The notes beneath the pieces are model-generated. The model worked only from the letters and a program-made list of their open reading frames with translations. It had not been told where the DNA came from and ran no database searches. Source: Streptomyces canus (GTDB lineage Bacteria > Actinomycetota > Actinomycetes > Streptomycetales > Streptomycetaceae). From it: a stretch of 64,000 bases of DNA. Both the position numbers and the translations under genes were made by a program. Below, piece after piece: positions 8,821-16,268 of this stretch; the stretch's first letter is position 1, and each line of letters begins with the position of its first letter. The stretch is taken from contig NZ_CP107989.1 of NCBI RefSeq assembly GCF_041435015.1, forward strand, positions 5,704,001 through 5,768,000, in the 5' to 3' direction.

Positions 8821-10307
8821 CGCTCCCTGAGCTGGTACTTCAGGACCTTCCGCAGGGTCTCGTTGCGCGGGAGGGCGTCCACCACCTCCACCTGCTCCGG
8901 CAGCTTGTGGGTCGAGAGCCCTTCCGCGCGCAGATACGCGGTCACGGCGTCCAGGGTCAGCTTCCCCGCGCCCTCGGGCTGTTCCACCACGGCACACACG
9001 CGTTCCCCCCGCTCGGCGTCCGGCAGCCCGATCACGGCCACGTCCCCGACGTCCGGATGCGCGGCCAGCAGGTCCTCGATCTCCTTCGCCGAGATGTTCT
9101 CGCCCTTGCGGATGATCACGTCCTTGAGCCGTCCGGTGAGCACCAGGTGGCCGCCGGCCGTGAGACGTCCGAGATCCCCTGTGCGCAGATAGCCCTCCTC
9201 GTCGAAGGCCTCCGCCGTCTGGGAGGGGTCGAGATACCCCTGACACACCGCCTCCCCCTTCAGCCGCACCTCCCCGTCCACGATCCGCACGGACATCCCC
9301 TCCGGCGCCCGTCCCTCGGTCGTCGCGAGGTTCTCCACCGTGTCGTCCGGATCTCCCATGGTGATCATCGGCACCTCGGTCATGCCGTACCCGTGCGTCA
9401 GCTGCACCCCCAGCTCCCGTACGACGGCGTGATAGACCTCCGGCGGCTTGGGCGCCCCGCCGCCCGCGAGCAGCCGCAAGGAGGGGATGATCTTCTCGCC
9501 CGGTTGTTTGCGCTGCTCGGTGAGGAACATCGAGTAGAACGCCGTCGAACCGCCTGCCACCGTCACCCCGTGGCGGCGGTATCCCTCCAGCGCCTCCGGC
9601 AGGGCGAACTGCTCGAACATCACCGCCGGAAAGCCGTACAGCAGCAGCATCACGGTGTAGTCCGGGCCCGCGATGTGCGCGTACGGGAAGGCCATCGACC
9701 CCACGTCGTCCGCCGTGAGGCGCAGCGCGTGCGCGAGGCAGGAGCCGCCCGCGATCAGTGAACGGTCCGTGTGGAGAACGCCCTTGGGGTCGGAGGTGGT
9801 TCCCGAGGTCCAGTAGATCCACCGGACGGAGGTGCCGTCGGCGGGCGGGGCGGGCAGGACGGCCGGATCGCCGTCCGGGAGGTCGTCGTACGCCTCGAAG
9901 ACCCCCTTCGCGCCGAGCCGCCGGGCCATCTCCGTGTGGTCGAAGCCGCGCCAGACGCCCGGTACGGCGAAGAACTCCGCCTTCGACTCCCGCAGGGCGA
10001 AGGCGACTTCGCGGTCCCGGTAGAACGGGATGACGGGCGACTGCACGGCGCCCAGACGGGCGAGCGCGAAGGAGAGCAGGGCCGTCTCGACACGGGTCGG
10101 CAGCTGCCAGGCGACGACCGTGCCGGGGCGTACGCCCATGTCGTACAGGCCGGCCGCCACCCGCTCGGCACGCGCGCGCAGCTCGCCGAAGGTGAGCGTG
10201 CGGTCGTCCTGGAGGAGCACCCGGCGGTCGGGGGTCAGGTCGGCGCGGCGGGCGACCAGCTCCCAGAGGGTGCGGGACGCGCTGAGCGCGTGGGCGGTGT
10301 CGGTCAC
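8799..10307 (-). CDS. AMP-forming acyl-CoA ligase (FadD-like)
   Basis: This 502-residue member of the ANL superfamily starts at GTG 10307 after AAGGGGG. The ATP/AMP-binding loop YWTSGTTSDPKG is at 165-176, the aromatic motif is HGYGMTE, the hinge region is YLRTGDLG and GRLKDVIIRKGENIS, and the C-terminal lysine segment is NETLRKVLKYQL. It should activate a carboxylic acid to its CoA thioester through an acyl-adenylate. The sequence most resembles alicyclic or medium-chain acid ligases. The operator CTGACGGGTAGTCAG lies 18 bp upstream of the start and faces the acyl-CoA dehydrogenase operon. It probably supplies the first step of the catabolic regulon. Confidence 0.9.
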   Translation of the reverse strand: MTDTAHALSASRTLWELVARRADLTPDRRVLLQDDRTLTFGELRARAERVAAGLYDMGVRPGTVVAWQLPTRVETALLSFALARLGAVQSPVIPFYRDREVAFALRESKAEFFAVPGVWRGFDHTEMARRLGAKGVFEAYDDLPDGDPAVLPAPPADGTSVRWIYWTSGTTSDPKGVLHTDRSLIAGGSCLAHALRLTADDVGSMAFPYAHIAGPDYTVMLLLYGFPAVMFEQFALPEALEGYRRHGVTVAGGSTAFYSMFLTEQRKQPGEKIIPSLRLLAGGGAPKPPEVYHAVVRELGVQLTHGYGMTEVPMITMGDPDDTVENLATTEGRAPEGMSVRIVDGEVRLKGEAVCQGYLDPSQTAEAFDEEGYLRTGDLGRLTAGGHLVLTGRLKDVIIRKGENISAKEIEDLLAAHPDVGDVAVIGLPDAERGERVCAVVEQPEGAGKLTLDAVTAYLRAEGLSTHKLPEQVEVVDALPRNETLRKVLKYQLRERYSGTVK

Positions 10308-10325
10308 GGCGGCCCCCTTGTGGAA

Positions 10326-10340
10326 CTGACGGGTAGTCAG
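10326..10340. promoter_or_regulatory. Operator A, CTGAC-N5-GTCAG
   Basis: The sequence CTGACGGGTAGTCAG is an exact match to the 15-bp palindrome. It is 18 bp upstream of the ligase start at 10307 and identical to operator H2 at 46824. Confidence 0.85.
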
Positions 10341-10416
10341 ATCGTGGGCAGAGCGTAGGGCGGGACGCCTTGTCGGTCCAGGGGTGCGGGACTTAGCCTT
10401 CCGGTGCGAGCGGTAT

Positions 10417-10431
10417 CTGACGGGTTATCAG
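10417..10431. promoter_or_regulatory. Operator B (one mismatch)
   Basis: The sequence CTGACGGGTTATCAG sits in a longer palindrome with perfect 7-bp arms TATCTGA/TCAGATA (10414-10420 and 10428-10434). It ends 15 bp before ATG 10447, with GGAG at 10436-10439 between. Confidence 0.82.
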
Positions 10432-10446
10432 ATATGGAGTGCCGTC

Positions 10447-11580
10447 ATGGATCTCGCGTACACGCCGGAAGAGGAGGAGTTCCGGGCGCGGCTGCGGGAG
10501 TGGCTCGCCAAGGCGCTCCCCACGCTGCCGCCGAAGCCGTCCCCGCAGGACTGGCCCGGGCGCAGGACCTACGACCTCGGCTGGCAGCGCATGCTGTACG
10601 ACGCCGGGTACGCGCACGTGCACTGGGACGCGTCGCCCACCACGCGGCTGATCTTCCTGGAGGAGACGGCGGCCGCGGGCGCGCCCTATGTGGGCGCCGG
10701 GTTCGTCGGACTGCTCCACGCGGGACCGACGATCGCCGCCGAGGGCACCGCCGAGCAGCGGGAACGCTGGCTGACGCCGATCCTGCGGGGCGAGGAGGTC
10801 TGGTGCCAGGGGTTCAGCGAACCGGACGCCGGGAGCGACCTCGCGGCGCTGCGCACGCGCGCGTGTAGGGACGGCGACGACTATGTGGTGACCGGGTCCA
10901 AGATCTGGACCTCGCACGCCGAAGTGGCCGACTGGTGCGAGCTGCTGGTGCGGACGGATCCGGCGGCTCCGAAGCACCGGGGCATCACCTGGCTCGCGAT
11001 GCCCATGTCCTCGCCCGGTGTCGAGGTGCGCCCCTTGCGCACGCTCGCCGGGTCCGCCGAGTTCGCCGAGGTGTTCCTCGACGAGGTGCGGGTGCCGGTG
11101 GCGAACCGGGTGGGCGAGGAGAACGACGGCTGGCGCGTGACCATGGTGACGCTGTCCTTCGAGCGCGGAACGGCCTTCGTGGGCGAGGTCGTCGCCTGTC
11201 GGCGGGTGCTGGGCGAACTCGCCCGTACGGCACGGGAGAACGGGCGCTGGGACGATCCCGTGCTGAGGCGGCGGCTGGGGCGGCTGAACGCCGAGTTCCG
11301 TGCGCTGTGGCGGCTGACGCAGTGGAACGTGAGCGAGGCCGAGGCGAGTGGCGGGGTGCCGGGGGTGGGAGGTTCGGTTTTCAAGCTCCGCTACTCGCAC
11401 GCCCGCCAGGAGTTGTACGACGCCGCCGCGGACGTACTGGGGCCGGACGGTCTGGATCTCGACCGGCCCTGGGTGCTCGACCGGTTGTCCTCGCTGTCGT
11501 ACACGATCGCGGCCGGGACCTCGCAGATTCAGCGGAACATCGTGGCCGAGCGGATTCTCGGGCTGCCGAAGGGGCGTTGA
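10447..11580 (+). CDS. Acyl-CoA dehydrogenase, large-type subunit of a probable heteromeric pair
   Basis: This 377-residue FAD enzyme starts at ATG 10447 with GGAG at 10436. Family signatures are FSEPDAGSDLAALRTRA (middle domain), GSKIWTSHAEVADWCELLVRT, and the C-terminal FAD/substrate segment GTSQIQRNIVAERILGL. It should introduce a 2,3-double bond into an acyl-CoA. The next gene, one base downstream, encodes a second, shorter-type dehydrogenase. This arrangement is known for the alpha2beta2 steroid side-chain dehydrogenases of mycobacteria (ChsE1-ChsE2, FadE28-FadE29), so a heteromer is a reasonable inference. The gene lies directly behind operator B. Confidence 0.92.
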   Translation: MDLAYTPEEEEFRARLREWLAKALPTLPPKPSPQDWPGRRTYDLGWQRMLYDAGYAHVHWDASPTTRLIFLEETAAAGAPYVGAGFVGLLHAGPTIAAEGTAEQRERWLTPILRGEEVWCQGFSEPDAGSDLAALRTRACRDGDDYVVTGSKIWTSHAEVADWCELLVRTDPAAPKHRGITWLAMPMSSPGVEVRPLRTLAGSAEFAEVFLDEVRVPVANRVGEENDGWRVTMVTLSFERGTAFVGEVVACRRVLGELARTARENGRWDDPVLRRRLGRLNAEFRALWRLTQWNVSEAEASGGVPGVGGSVFKLRYSHARQELYDAAADVLGPDGLDLDRPWVLDRLSSLSYTIAAGTSQIQRNIVAERILGLPKGR

Positions 11581-11581
11581 C

Positions 11582-12970
11582 GTGCGCTTTCAACTGACCG
11601 AGGACCAGAAGGCGTTGCGTGGCGGAATGCGGGAGCTGCTCGCGCGGCGCTTCGACGGGGCCGCGCTGCGGGCCGCCGCGGAGGAACCCCGTCTGGACCG
11701 GGCGCTGTGGCGGGAGTTGGGTGCGGCGGGGTTCTTCGCGCTGCGGGTGCCGGAGGCGGACGGCGGGGTCGGGCTGGGGTTGCCGGAAGCCGTGCTGGTC
11801 TTCGAGGAGGCCGGGCGGGCCCTGCTGCCGGGGCCGCTGGTGGCCACCCACCTCGCGGCGGGCACGGTGCCGGGGGCGGCTACCGGCGAGGCGGTGGTGA
11901 CGGACGTCGACAGCGGCGGGCTGGTCGAGTGGCTGTCCGAGGCGGACGTCGTGCGCGGAGACGCCACGGCGGCCGTATCGCTGCGGTCCGTGGACCCGCT
12001 GACGCCGCTGCACCGGATTCCCGGAGCGGGGGGCGGGCCGGGTCGGGCCGGGCCCGCGTGCGATCCGGGGACGGGGGCGGGGCAGGAATCCTCTGTGCGG
12101 CTTCCGGAGACGGGGGTGGGGCAGGAATCCTCCGAGCGGCTCTCTGCGACGGGCCCGTCGCCGACGCCCGGGTCGTCCTCGGCTGCCGCGCCCGGTTCGT
12201 CTTCTCTCACCGCCCTCGATTCGCGTTCCGCGGCTGCGCCTGGTTCGTCCTCCGTCGAGGGTGCTGGTTCGTCGTCGGCGGCCGTTGGTGGTTCGTCGGC
12301 GGCTGCCGTGTCCGGCTCGGCTTTCGTCGGCGCCCCCGGTTCGCGTTCCGCGACTGCGGCTGGTTCGTCTTCCGGCGAGGCTGCTGGTTCTCCTTCCGCG
12401 GCCGCCGCCGGCCGGTCCTCCGAGACCGCCCCCGGCCGGTACTCCGCGGCTGCCCAGGGCCGGTCCTCCACGACCGCCTCCGGCCGGTTCTCCACCACTG
12501 ACCCCGCGCGCGGCCCCTCGCCGTCGGGTCTCCCTGTGTCCCGATCCCTCCACGTCTCCGACCCCGTTGCCGTACTCCTGACCGCCGCCGAGCAGCTCGG
12601 TACCGCCACGCGCGTGTGTGAGCTCGCTGTGCAACACGCCGGGGCGCGGGAGCAGTTCGGGCAGCCGATCGGGGCCTTTCAGGCGGTCAAGCACCTGTGT
12701 GCGCAGATGCTGGTGCGGGCCGAGACCGCCCGGGCCGCGGTGTACGCGGCCGCCGTGACCGCCGACCCGGTGGACGTCGCCGCGGCCCGGCTGCTGGCCG
12801 ACGACGCGGCCGAGCGGGGTGCCAGGGACTGTCTCCAGGTGCACGGCGGGATGGGCTTCACCTGGGAGTGCGAGGTGCAGCTGCATCTGAAGCGGGCCTG
12901 GGTGCGGGCCCGGAGGGCCGGCGGCGGTGCGGAGAGTGAGGAGTTGCTCGCCGTCGATCTGTTGGCCTGA
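11582..12970 (+). CDS. Acyl-CoA dehydrogenase partner with large Ser/Ala-rich insertion
   Basis: The start is GTG 11582, one base after the stop of the upstream dehydrogenase, giving 462 residues. Members of this short subfamily are typically about 300-350. Residues 1-149 form the N-terminal helical domain (FQLTEDQKALRGGMRELL). Residues about 325-462 form the C-terminal helical domain with AREQFGQPIGAFQAVKH and LQVHGGMGFTWECE. Between them, roughly residues 150-324 are low-complexity, made of degenerate PGSSSAAA / AGSSSxxA units replacing a short linker. The flanking domains are intact, so the protein may still fold as the partner subunit. The insert is probably disordered. Confidence 0.85.
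   Translation: MRFQLTEDQKALRGGMRELLARRFDGAALRAAAEEPRLDRALWRELGAAGFFALRVPEADGGVGLGLPEAVLVFEEAGRALLPGPLVATHLAAGTVPGAATGEAVVTDVDSGGLVEWLSEADVVRGDATAAVSLRSVDPLTPLHRIPGAGGGPGRAGPACDPGTGAGQESSVRLPETGVGQESSERLSATGPSPTPGSSSAAAPGSSSLTALDSRSAAAPGSSSVEGAGSSSAAVGGSSAAAVSGSAFVGAPGSRSATAAGSSSGEAAGSPSAAAAGRSSETAPGRYSAAAQGRSSTTASGRFSTTDPARGPSPSGLPVSRSLHVSDPVAVLLTAAEQLGTATRVCELAVQHAGAREQFGQPIGAFQAVKHLCAQMLVRAETARAAVYAAAVTADPVDVAAARLLADDAAERGARDCLQVHGGMGFTWECEVQLHLKRAWVRARRAGGGAESEELLAVDLLA
12034..12549 (+). repeat. Degenerate Ser/Ala/Gly-coding repeat tract
   Basis: This in-frame tract of about 515 bp inside the dehydrogenase consists of imperfect short units containing GGTTCGTC or GGCCGGTC cores. It encodes PGSSS/AGSSS and later PGRYS/SGRFS motifs. 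It appears to be a locally expanded sequence, because the codons on either side resume normal family sequence. Confidence 0.8.
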
Positions 12971-13464
12971 GGCGCCCGCGACCGGCCCGCACCCCGGCGG
13001 GTCCGGAGCGGATGTCGCGGATTGTGGCATACCGGAATCACGGAGCGTTGGTATCGGGTTGTGTCCTATGTGTGACTCGTCACGTCCTGGAGTCGGCGCC
13101 CCGCTCCGGTACCTTGTGTGAGATGCGAGTGGTTCCGAGCATGAGCCATGCCGGTGTTGCCGAAGAGGCGGCCCCGGACCCGGCGATGCGCGCCGCTGTT
13201 CGCGGGGCGGGAGGCCCTGCGGTCACCGCTTGTTCGACTTCCCGTGGTGGGCGTCGCACAGTATCCCGCACGGGTAATCCTTCGCGCTGGAATATGCCCG
13301 AAGCGCTTGTTGGCGTGACTGTACGTCAACCATGCTGTCCTGTAAGGGATTCACGTTCTGTGACCCCGGCTTTGGTCATTGTTCTGGTCATGCAAAAAAT
13401 GGCTACGATCGTGGCCCTCGTGAGGCGCGAGGCCATGTGCCCGCCGGTTCGGATGGTGTGAGCG
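12971..13464. other. 494-bp gap without a convincing gene; promoter for the HATPase gene
   Basis: Open frames here (for example 13012-13461) have no ribosome binding site, no family resemblance and an unusual Cys/Arg-rich composition, so I do not call them. A possible promoter for the downstream gene is TTGTTC (13379-13384) with TACGAT (13404-13409), separated by 19 bp. Confidence 0.4.
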
Positions 13465-13941
13465 GTGCAGGTGCTTCAAGTGCAGCTGGAGATCCGGCCC
13501 GACCCCGCAGAGGTGGGGCGAGCCCGGCGGTGGGCCCGTTCGCGGCTCGCCGTATGCGGGATGGAGCTCGACGAACCGCTCGCCGAGATCCTGATCCTGC
13601 TCGTGTCGGAGCTCGTCACCAACGCCGTGGTGCACACCGGCCGGCCGGCCGTCCTGCGCCTGTCCCTGCCGGATGCCGAGGTGGAGTCGGCCACCGTCCG
13701 TCTCGAGGTCGCCGACCGCAGCGGCCGGGCCCCGGTGCCGCGCTGCGCCGACGGTGAGGCGACCGGCGGCCGCGGCCTCGCGCTGGTCGACGGCCTCGCG
13801 GACCGCTGGGGCTGGAGCCCCGAAGGCACGGGCAAGAGCATCTGGTGCGAGCTCGACCGCTGCGAGCAGCCGCGACAGAGCGCGGAGACCTACGACATCG
13901 ACGCCTCGGCCTATGAGGGGTTCGCGTTCGAGGCGGTGTGA
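13465..13941 (+). CDS. HATPase-domain regulatory protein (anti-sigma kinase type)
   Basis: This 158-residue protein starts at GTG 13465. It consists of a single GHKL/HATPase_c_2 domain: N-box ELVTNAVVHTG, G1 box VADRSG, and G2 box GRGLALVDGLADRWG. There is no histidine phospho-acceptor domain or membrane segment. This is the RsbW/SpoIIAB-like class, very abundant in Streptomyces, in which members phosphorylate STAS antagonists or bind sigma factors. The partner is not identifiable from context, although the STAS gene at 7763 is within 6 kb. Confidence 0.9.
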   Translation: MQVLQVQLEIRPDPAEVGRARRWARSRLAVCGMELDEPLAEILILLVSELVTNAVVHTGRPAVLRLSLPDAEVESATVRLEVADRSGRAPVPRCADGEATGGRGLALVDGLADRWGWSPEGTGKSIWCELDRCEQPRQSAETYDIDASAYEGFAFEAV

Positions 13942-14257
13942 CCGGCGCACGGTCGCAGAGGCCGCCGTCACCCTTTGCTCGAGGCGGGTCGGTGCGCCGG
14001 GACGTGCATCCGTGCGCGGTCATGGCAAATGGGTCGTAAGTAATAAATCCCCGTACCGGTGTTGACGCAGCGTGTTCGATTGATGACGCTGGTGGTCAGC
14101 GATTCGCCGCGAGGGGACGCCGAGGGCTTCGGTGACGGAAGCCCCCGACGAGTGTGGATCGTGACGCGGTGTCGATTTCCTCAGGGCGGAAGGAAGTCGA
14201 TGACGGCGGCGCGCGAGACCGTGCTCGGGGCGGGTTGCGCGCCGCCGACCGACCACC
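13942..14257. other. 316-bp gap between convergent genes
   Basis: The gap lies between the HATPase gene stop and the cyclase stop. I see no gene and no strong hairpin. A TTGACG sequence near 14058 stands alone without a clear -10 element. Confidence 0.4.
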
Positions 14258-15184
14258 TCACAGAACGGCCACCGGGGCCACCGGCGTTCCGGTGCCGCCG
14301 GCGAACGGCTCGGGCATCGCCGACAGCAGGAACGCGTACCGGCCAAGTTGTCCACAGGCTGTGGACAACTCTTCCAGGTTCCAGTTCTGGCCCTGCAGCA
14401 TCCCCATCTCCACCAGGTCCAGGGCGTGCACCGGCAACCACAGGTCCTCGATCTCGGGCGGAAAGATCTCGAACGTGAGTGTGTCGTTGGCGACCGCCGC
14501 GACATCGCGCGCGTGGAACCACTCCGGGGTGCGGACCGACAGGCCCGGCGACGGATAGGCGTACGCCTCCTTGTCCCCGGCGAGATACACCTGGATCTGT
14601 CCGGTCCGTACGAGCACGATGTCACCGGCACGCACGCGCGTGCCCGCGAGTTCCTCGGCGGCCTCCAGGTCCTCGGGGGTCACGGCGTGGCCACCGTCGA
14701 GCCGGTCCACGCCCCGCGCGCGGGCCACGTCGAGCAGTACCCCGCGCGAGACCACGTGCCGCGCCTTGTCGATACCGCTGAACTCGGCGCCGCCGTGCGG
14801 GGTGATGGTGCCGGCCGGGCGTCCGTTGTAGAGCATGCCGGAGTGCGAGACATGGGTGAGCGCGTCCCAGTGGGTGGCGGCCTGCAGGCCCATGGTCACC
14901 GCGTCGTCGCTGCAGGCGACCGTTCCCGGTCCGAAGATCTCCTGGTTGATCTGCACCATCACGTGCAGGGGGTTGACCCGGCCCGGCATCATCCCGGTCT
15001 GCACGCCGTCCTGCCTGAGGGGCAGGGCGAGAGGGATGCGACGACCCGTGCGGACGGTCGCGGCGGCCTCGCGAACGACCTCGTCGGTGATCAGGTTCAG
15101 GGTGCCGATCTCGTCGTCGGCGCCCCAACGACCCCAGTTGTTCACGCGCTTGGCGATGTCGTGGAACGCGGCCGGAAGTGACAT
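14258..15184 (-). CDS. Cyclase family protein (kynurenine formamidase-like fold)
   Basis: This 308-residue protein starts at ATG 15184. It belongs to the metal-dependent cyclase/hydrolase family typified by bacterial kynurenine formamidase and putative polyketide cyclases. The metal motif is HWDALTHVSH (variant of HxxTHxDxPxH), with a downstream GDIVLVRTG strand. The N-terminal part reads NNWGRWGADDEIGTLNLIT, typical of a subgroup that is often found in degradation clusters. Reactions in this family are lactone or amide hydrolysis. It is divergent from an SDR operon, and a weak operator half (C1) lies 31 bp upstream. Confidence 0.85.
   Translation of the reverse strand: MSLPAAFHDIAKRVNNWGRWGADDEIGTLNLITDEVVREAAATVRTGRRIPLALPLRQDGVQTGMMPGRVNPLHVMVQINQEIFGPGTVACSDDAVTMGLQAATHWDALTHVSHSGMLYNGRPAGTITPHGGAEFSGIDKARHVVSRGVLLDVARARGVDRLDGGHAVTPEDLEAAEELAGTRVRAGDIVLVRTGQIQVYLAGDKEAYAYPSPGLSVRTPEWFHARDVAAVANDTLTFEIFPPEIEDLWLPVHALDLVEMGMLQGQNWNLEELSTACGQLGRYAFLLSAMPEPFAGGTGTPVAPVAVL
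14348..14368. other. Inverted pair of perfect DnaA-box sequences inside the cyclase gene
   Basis: TTGTCCACA (14348-14356) and its inverse TGTGGACAA (14360-14368) are separated by three bases. TTGTCCACA is the preferred Streptomyces DnaA box. The sequence codes for part of ELSTACGQL, so it may be fortuitous. No replication gene or box cluster is nearby. Confidence 0.6.
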
Positions 15185-15215
15185 CGGGCCCTCCCCGGGG
15201 CTTGTGTCCGCACAT

Positions 15216-15247
15216 CTGACAGGTCATAAAATCTAACGGTCCGTCAG
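15216..15247. promoter_or_regulatory. Operator C in the divergent cyclase/SDR promoter region
   Basis: The C2 copy is CTAACGGTCCGTCAG (15233-15247, one mismatch), ending 22 bp before ATG 15270. A weaker partial copy, CTGACAGGTCATAAA, starts at 15216, 31 bp from the cyclase start. Confidence 0.7.
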
Positions 15248-15269
15248 AAACCGCGGGAAGGGGCCGGGC

Positions 15270-16136
15270 ATGGGGAACTTCTTGGCAGGCAGGGTCGTCG
15301 CCGTGACCGGCGCGGGGCGGGGGATCGGGCGGGCGGTCGCGCTGGCCGCGGCGGGGGAGGGGGCGCGCGTCGTCGTCAACGACTACGGCGTCTCCGTGGA
15401 CGGGGCGTCCCCTGCGAGCGATGTCGCCTCGAGTGTGGTGAAGGAGATCGAGGCGGCCGGGGGTGAGGCCGTCGCCGTGGCCGACGACATCTCGACGATG
15501 GCGGGTGGGCAGCGCGTCGTCGATGTCGCGTTGTCCTCCTATGGGCGGCTCGACGGTGTCGTCTGCGTCGCCGGGATCCTGCGTGAGCGGATGCTGTTCA
15601 ACATGACCGAGGAGGAGTGGGATCCGGTCCTCGCCACGCATTTGAAGGGGACGTTCACGGTGTTCCGGGCGGCCTCCGCGGTGATGCGGAAGCAGCGGGC
15701 GGGGACCCTGATCGGGTTCACCAGCGGGAATCACCAGGGGTCGGTTTCGCAGGCGAATTACAGCGCGGCGAAGGGCGGGATCATCTCGCTGGTCCGTAGT
15801 GCGGCGCTCGGGTTGCACAAATATGGGGTGACCGCGAACGCGGTGGCGCCTGTCGCCCGTACGCGGATGTCGGCGAACGTGCCGTTCGAGCTGACGGAGA
15901 TCGGGGAGCCGGAGGACGTGGCCGCCATGGTGGTCTACCTGCTGTCGGCGCGGGCCCAGGAGATCACCGGGCAGGTGTACACCGTGGCGGGGCCGAAGAT
16001 CGCGGTGTGGGCTCAGCCTCGGGAGTTGCGCGCCGCGTATGCCTCCGGCGGGTGGACGCCGGAAACGATCGCGGAGTTTTTGCCGGGGAGCGTGGGAGTG
16101 GATCCGATGCCGTTGCTTTCTGGGCCGAATGCCTAG
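15270..16136 (+). CDS. Short-chain dehydrogenase/reductase (multifunctional-enzyme type)
   Basis: This 288-residue NAD(P)-dependent oxidoreductase starts at ATG 15270 with GGAAGG upstream. The cofactor motif TGAGRGIG is at about 14-21, DD at the adenine pocket is VADDIS, and the catalytic YxxxK is in NYSAAKGG. The pattern VVNDYGVS after the second strand is typical of the 3-hydroxyacyl-CoA dehydrogenases related to peroxisomal MFE-2. It therefore probably oxidises a 3-hydroxyacyl-CoA or a ring hydroxyl. It is the first gene of the operon that continues with an acyl-CoA dehydrogenase and an alcohol dehydrogenase. Confidence 0.9.
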   Translation: MGNFLAGRVVAVTGAGRGIGRAVALAAAGEGARVVVNDYGVSVDGASPASDVASSVVKEIEAAGGEAVAVADDISTMAGGQRVVDVALSSYGRLDGVVCVAGILRERMLFNMTEEEWDPVLATHLKGTFTVFRAASAVMRKQRAGTLIGFTSGNHQGSVSQANYSAAKGGIISLVRSAALGLHKYGVTANAVAPVARTRMSANVPFELTEIGEPEDVAAMVVYLLSARAQEITGQVYTVAGPKIAVWAQPRELRAAYASGGWTPETIAEFLPGSVGVDPMPLLSGPNA

Positions 16137-16151
16137 TGGCTCGGGGGTGCT

Positions 16152-16232
16152 CCTTGTGGGGCGGCTGCGGGTTGTCTGTGGCTTGTCGCGCCCGCGCGGC
16201 GGAGCCGCAAATCGATGCAGCCCCGCGCCCCT
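16152..16232. repeat. Diverged copy of the dispersed Streptomyces intergenic element
   Basis: It shares CTTGTGGGGCGGCTGCGGGT and the GCCCCGCGCCCCT end with the element at 4994-5128. The middle carries GCGCGGCGGAGCCGC instead of the second arm. It lies between the SDR and the next dehydrogenase. Confidence 0.6.
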
Positions 16233-16268
16233 GGTTCTCAACTCGTCCAGTACTGAGAGGAGACGTTC

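Noticed and set aside
13012..13461. A 149-codon open frame before the HATPase gene
   Set aside because: No ribosome binding site, no domain, odd Cys/Arg-rich composition, and a likely promoter for the downstream gene lies within it.
14348..14368. Origin of replication at the DnaA-box pair
   Set aside because: Only two boxes inside a coding region, with no dnaA, dnaN or A+T-rich element nearby.
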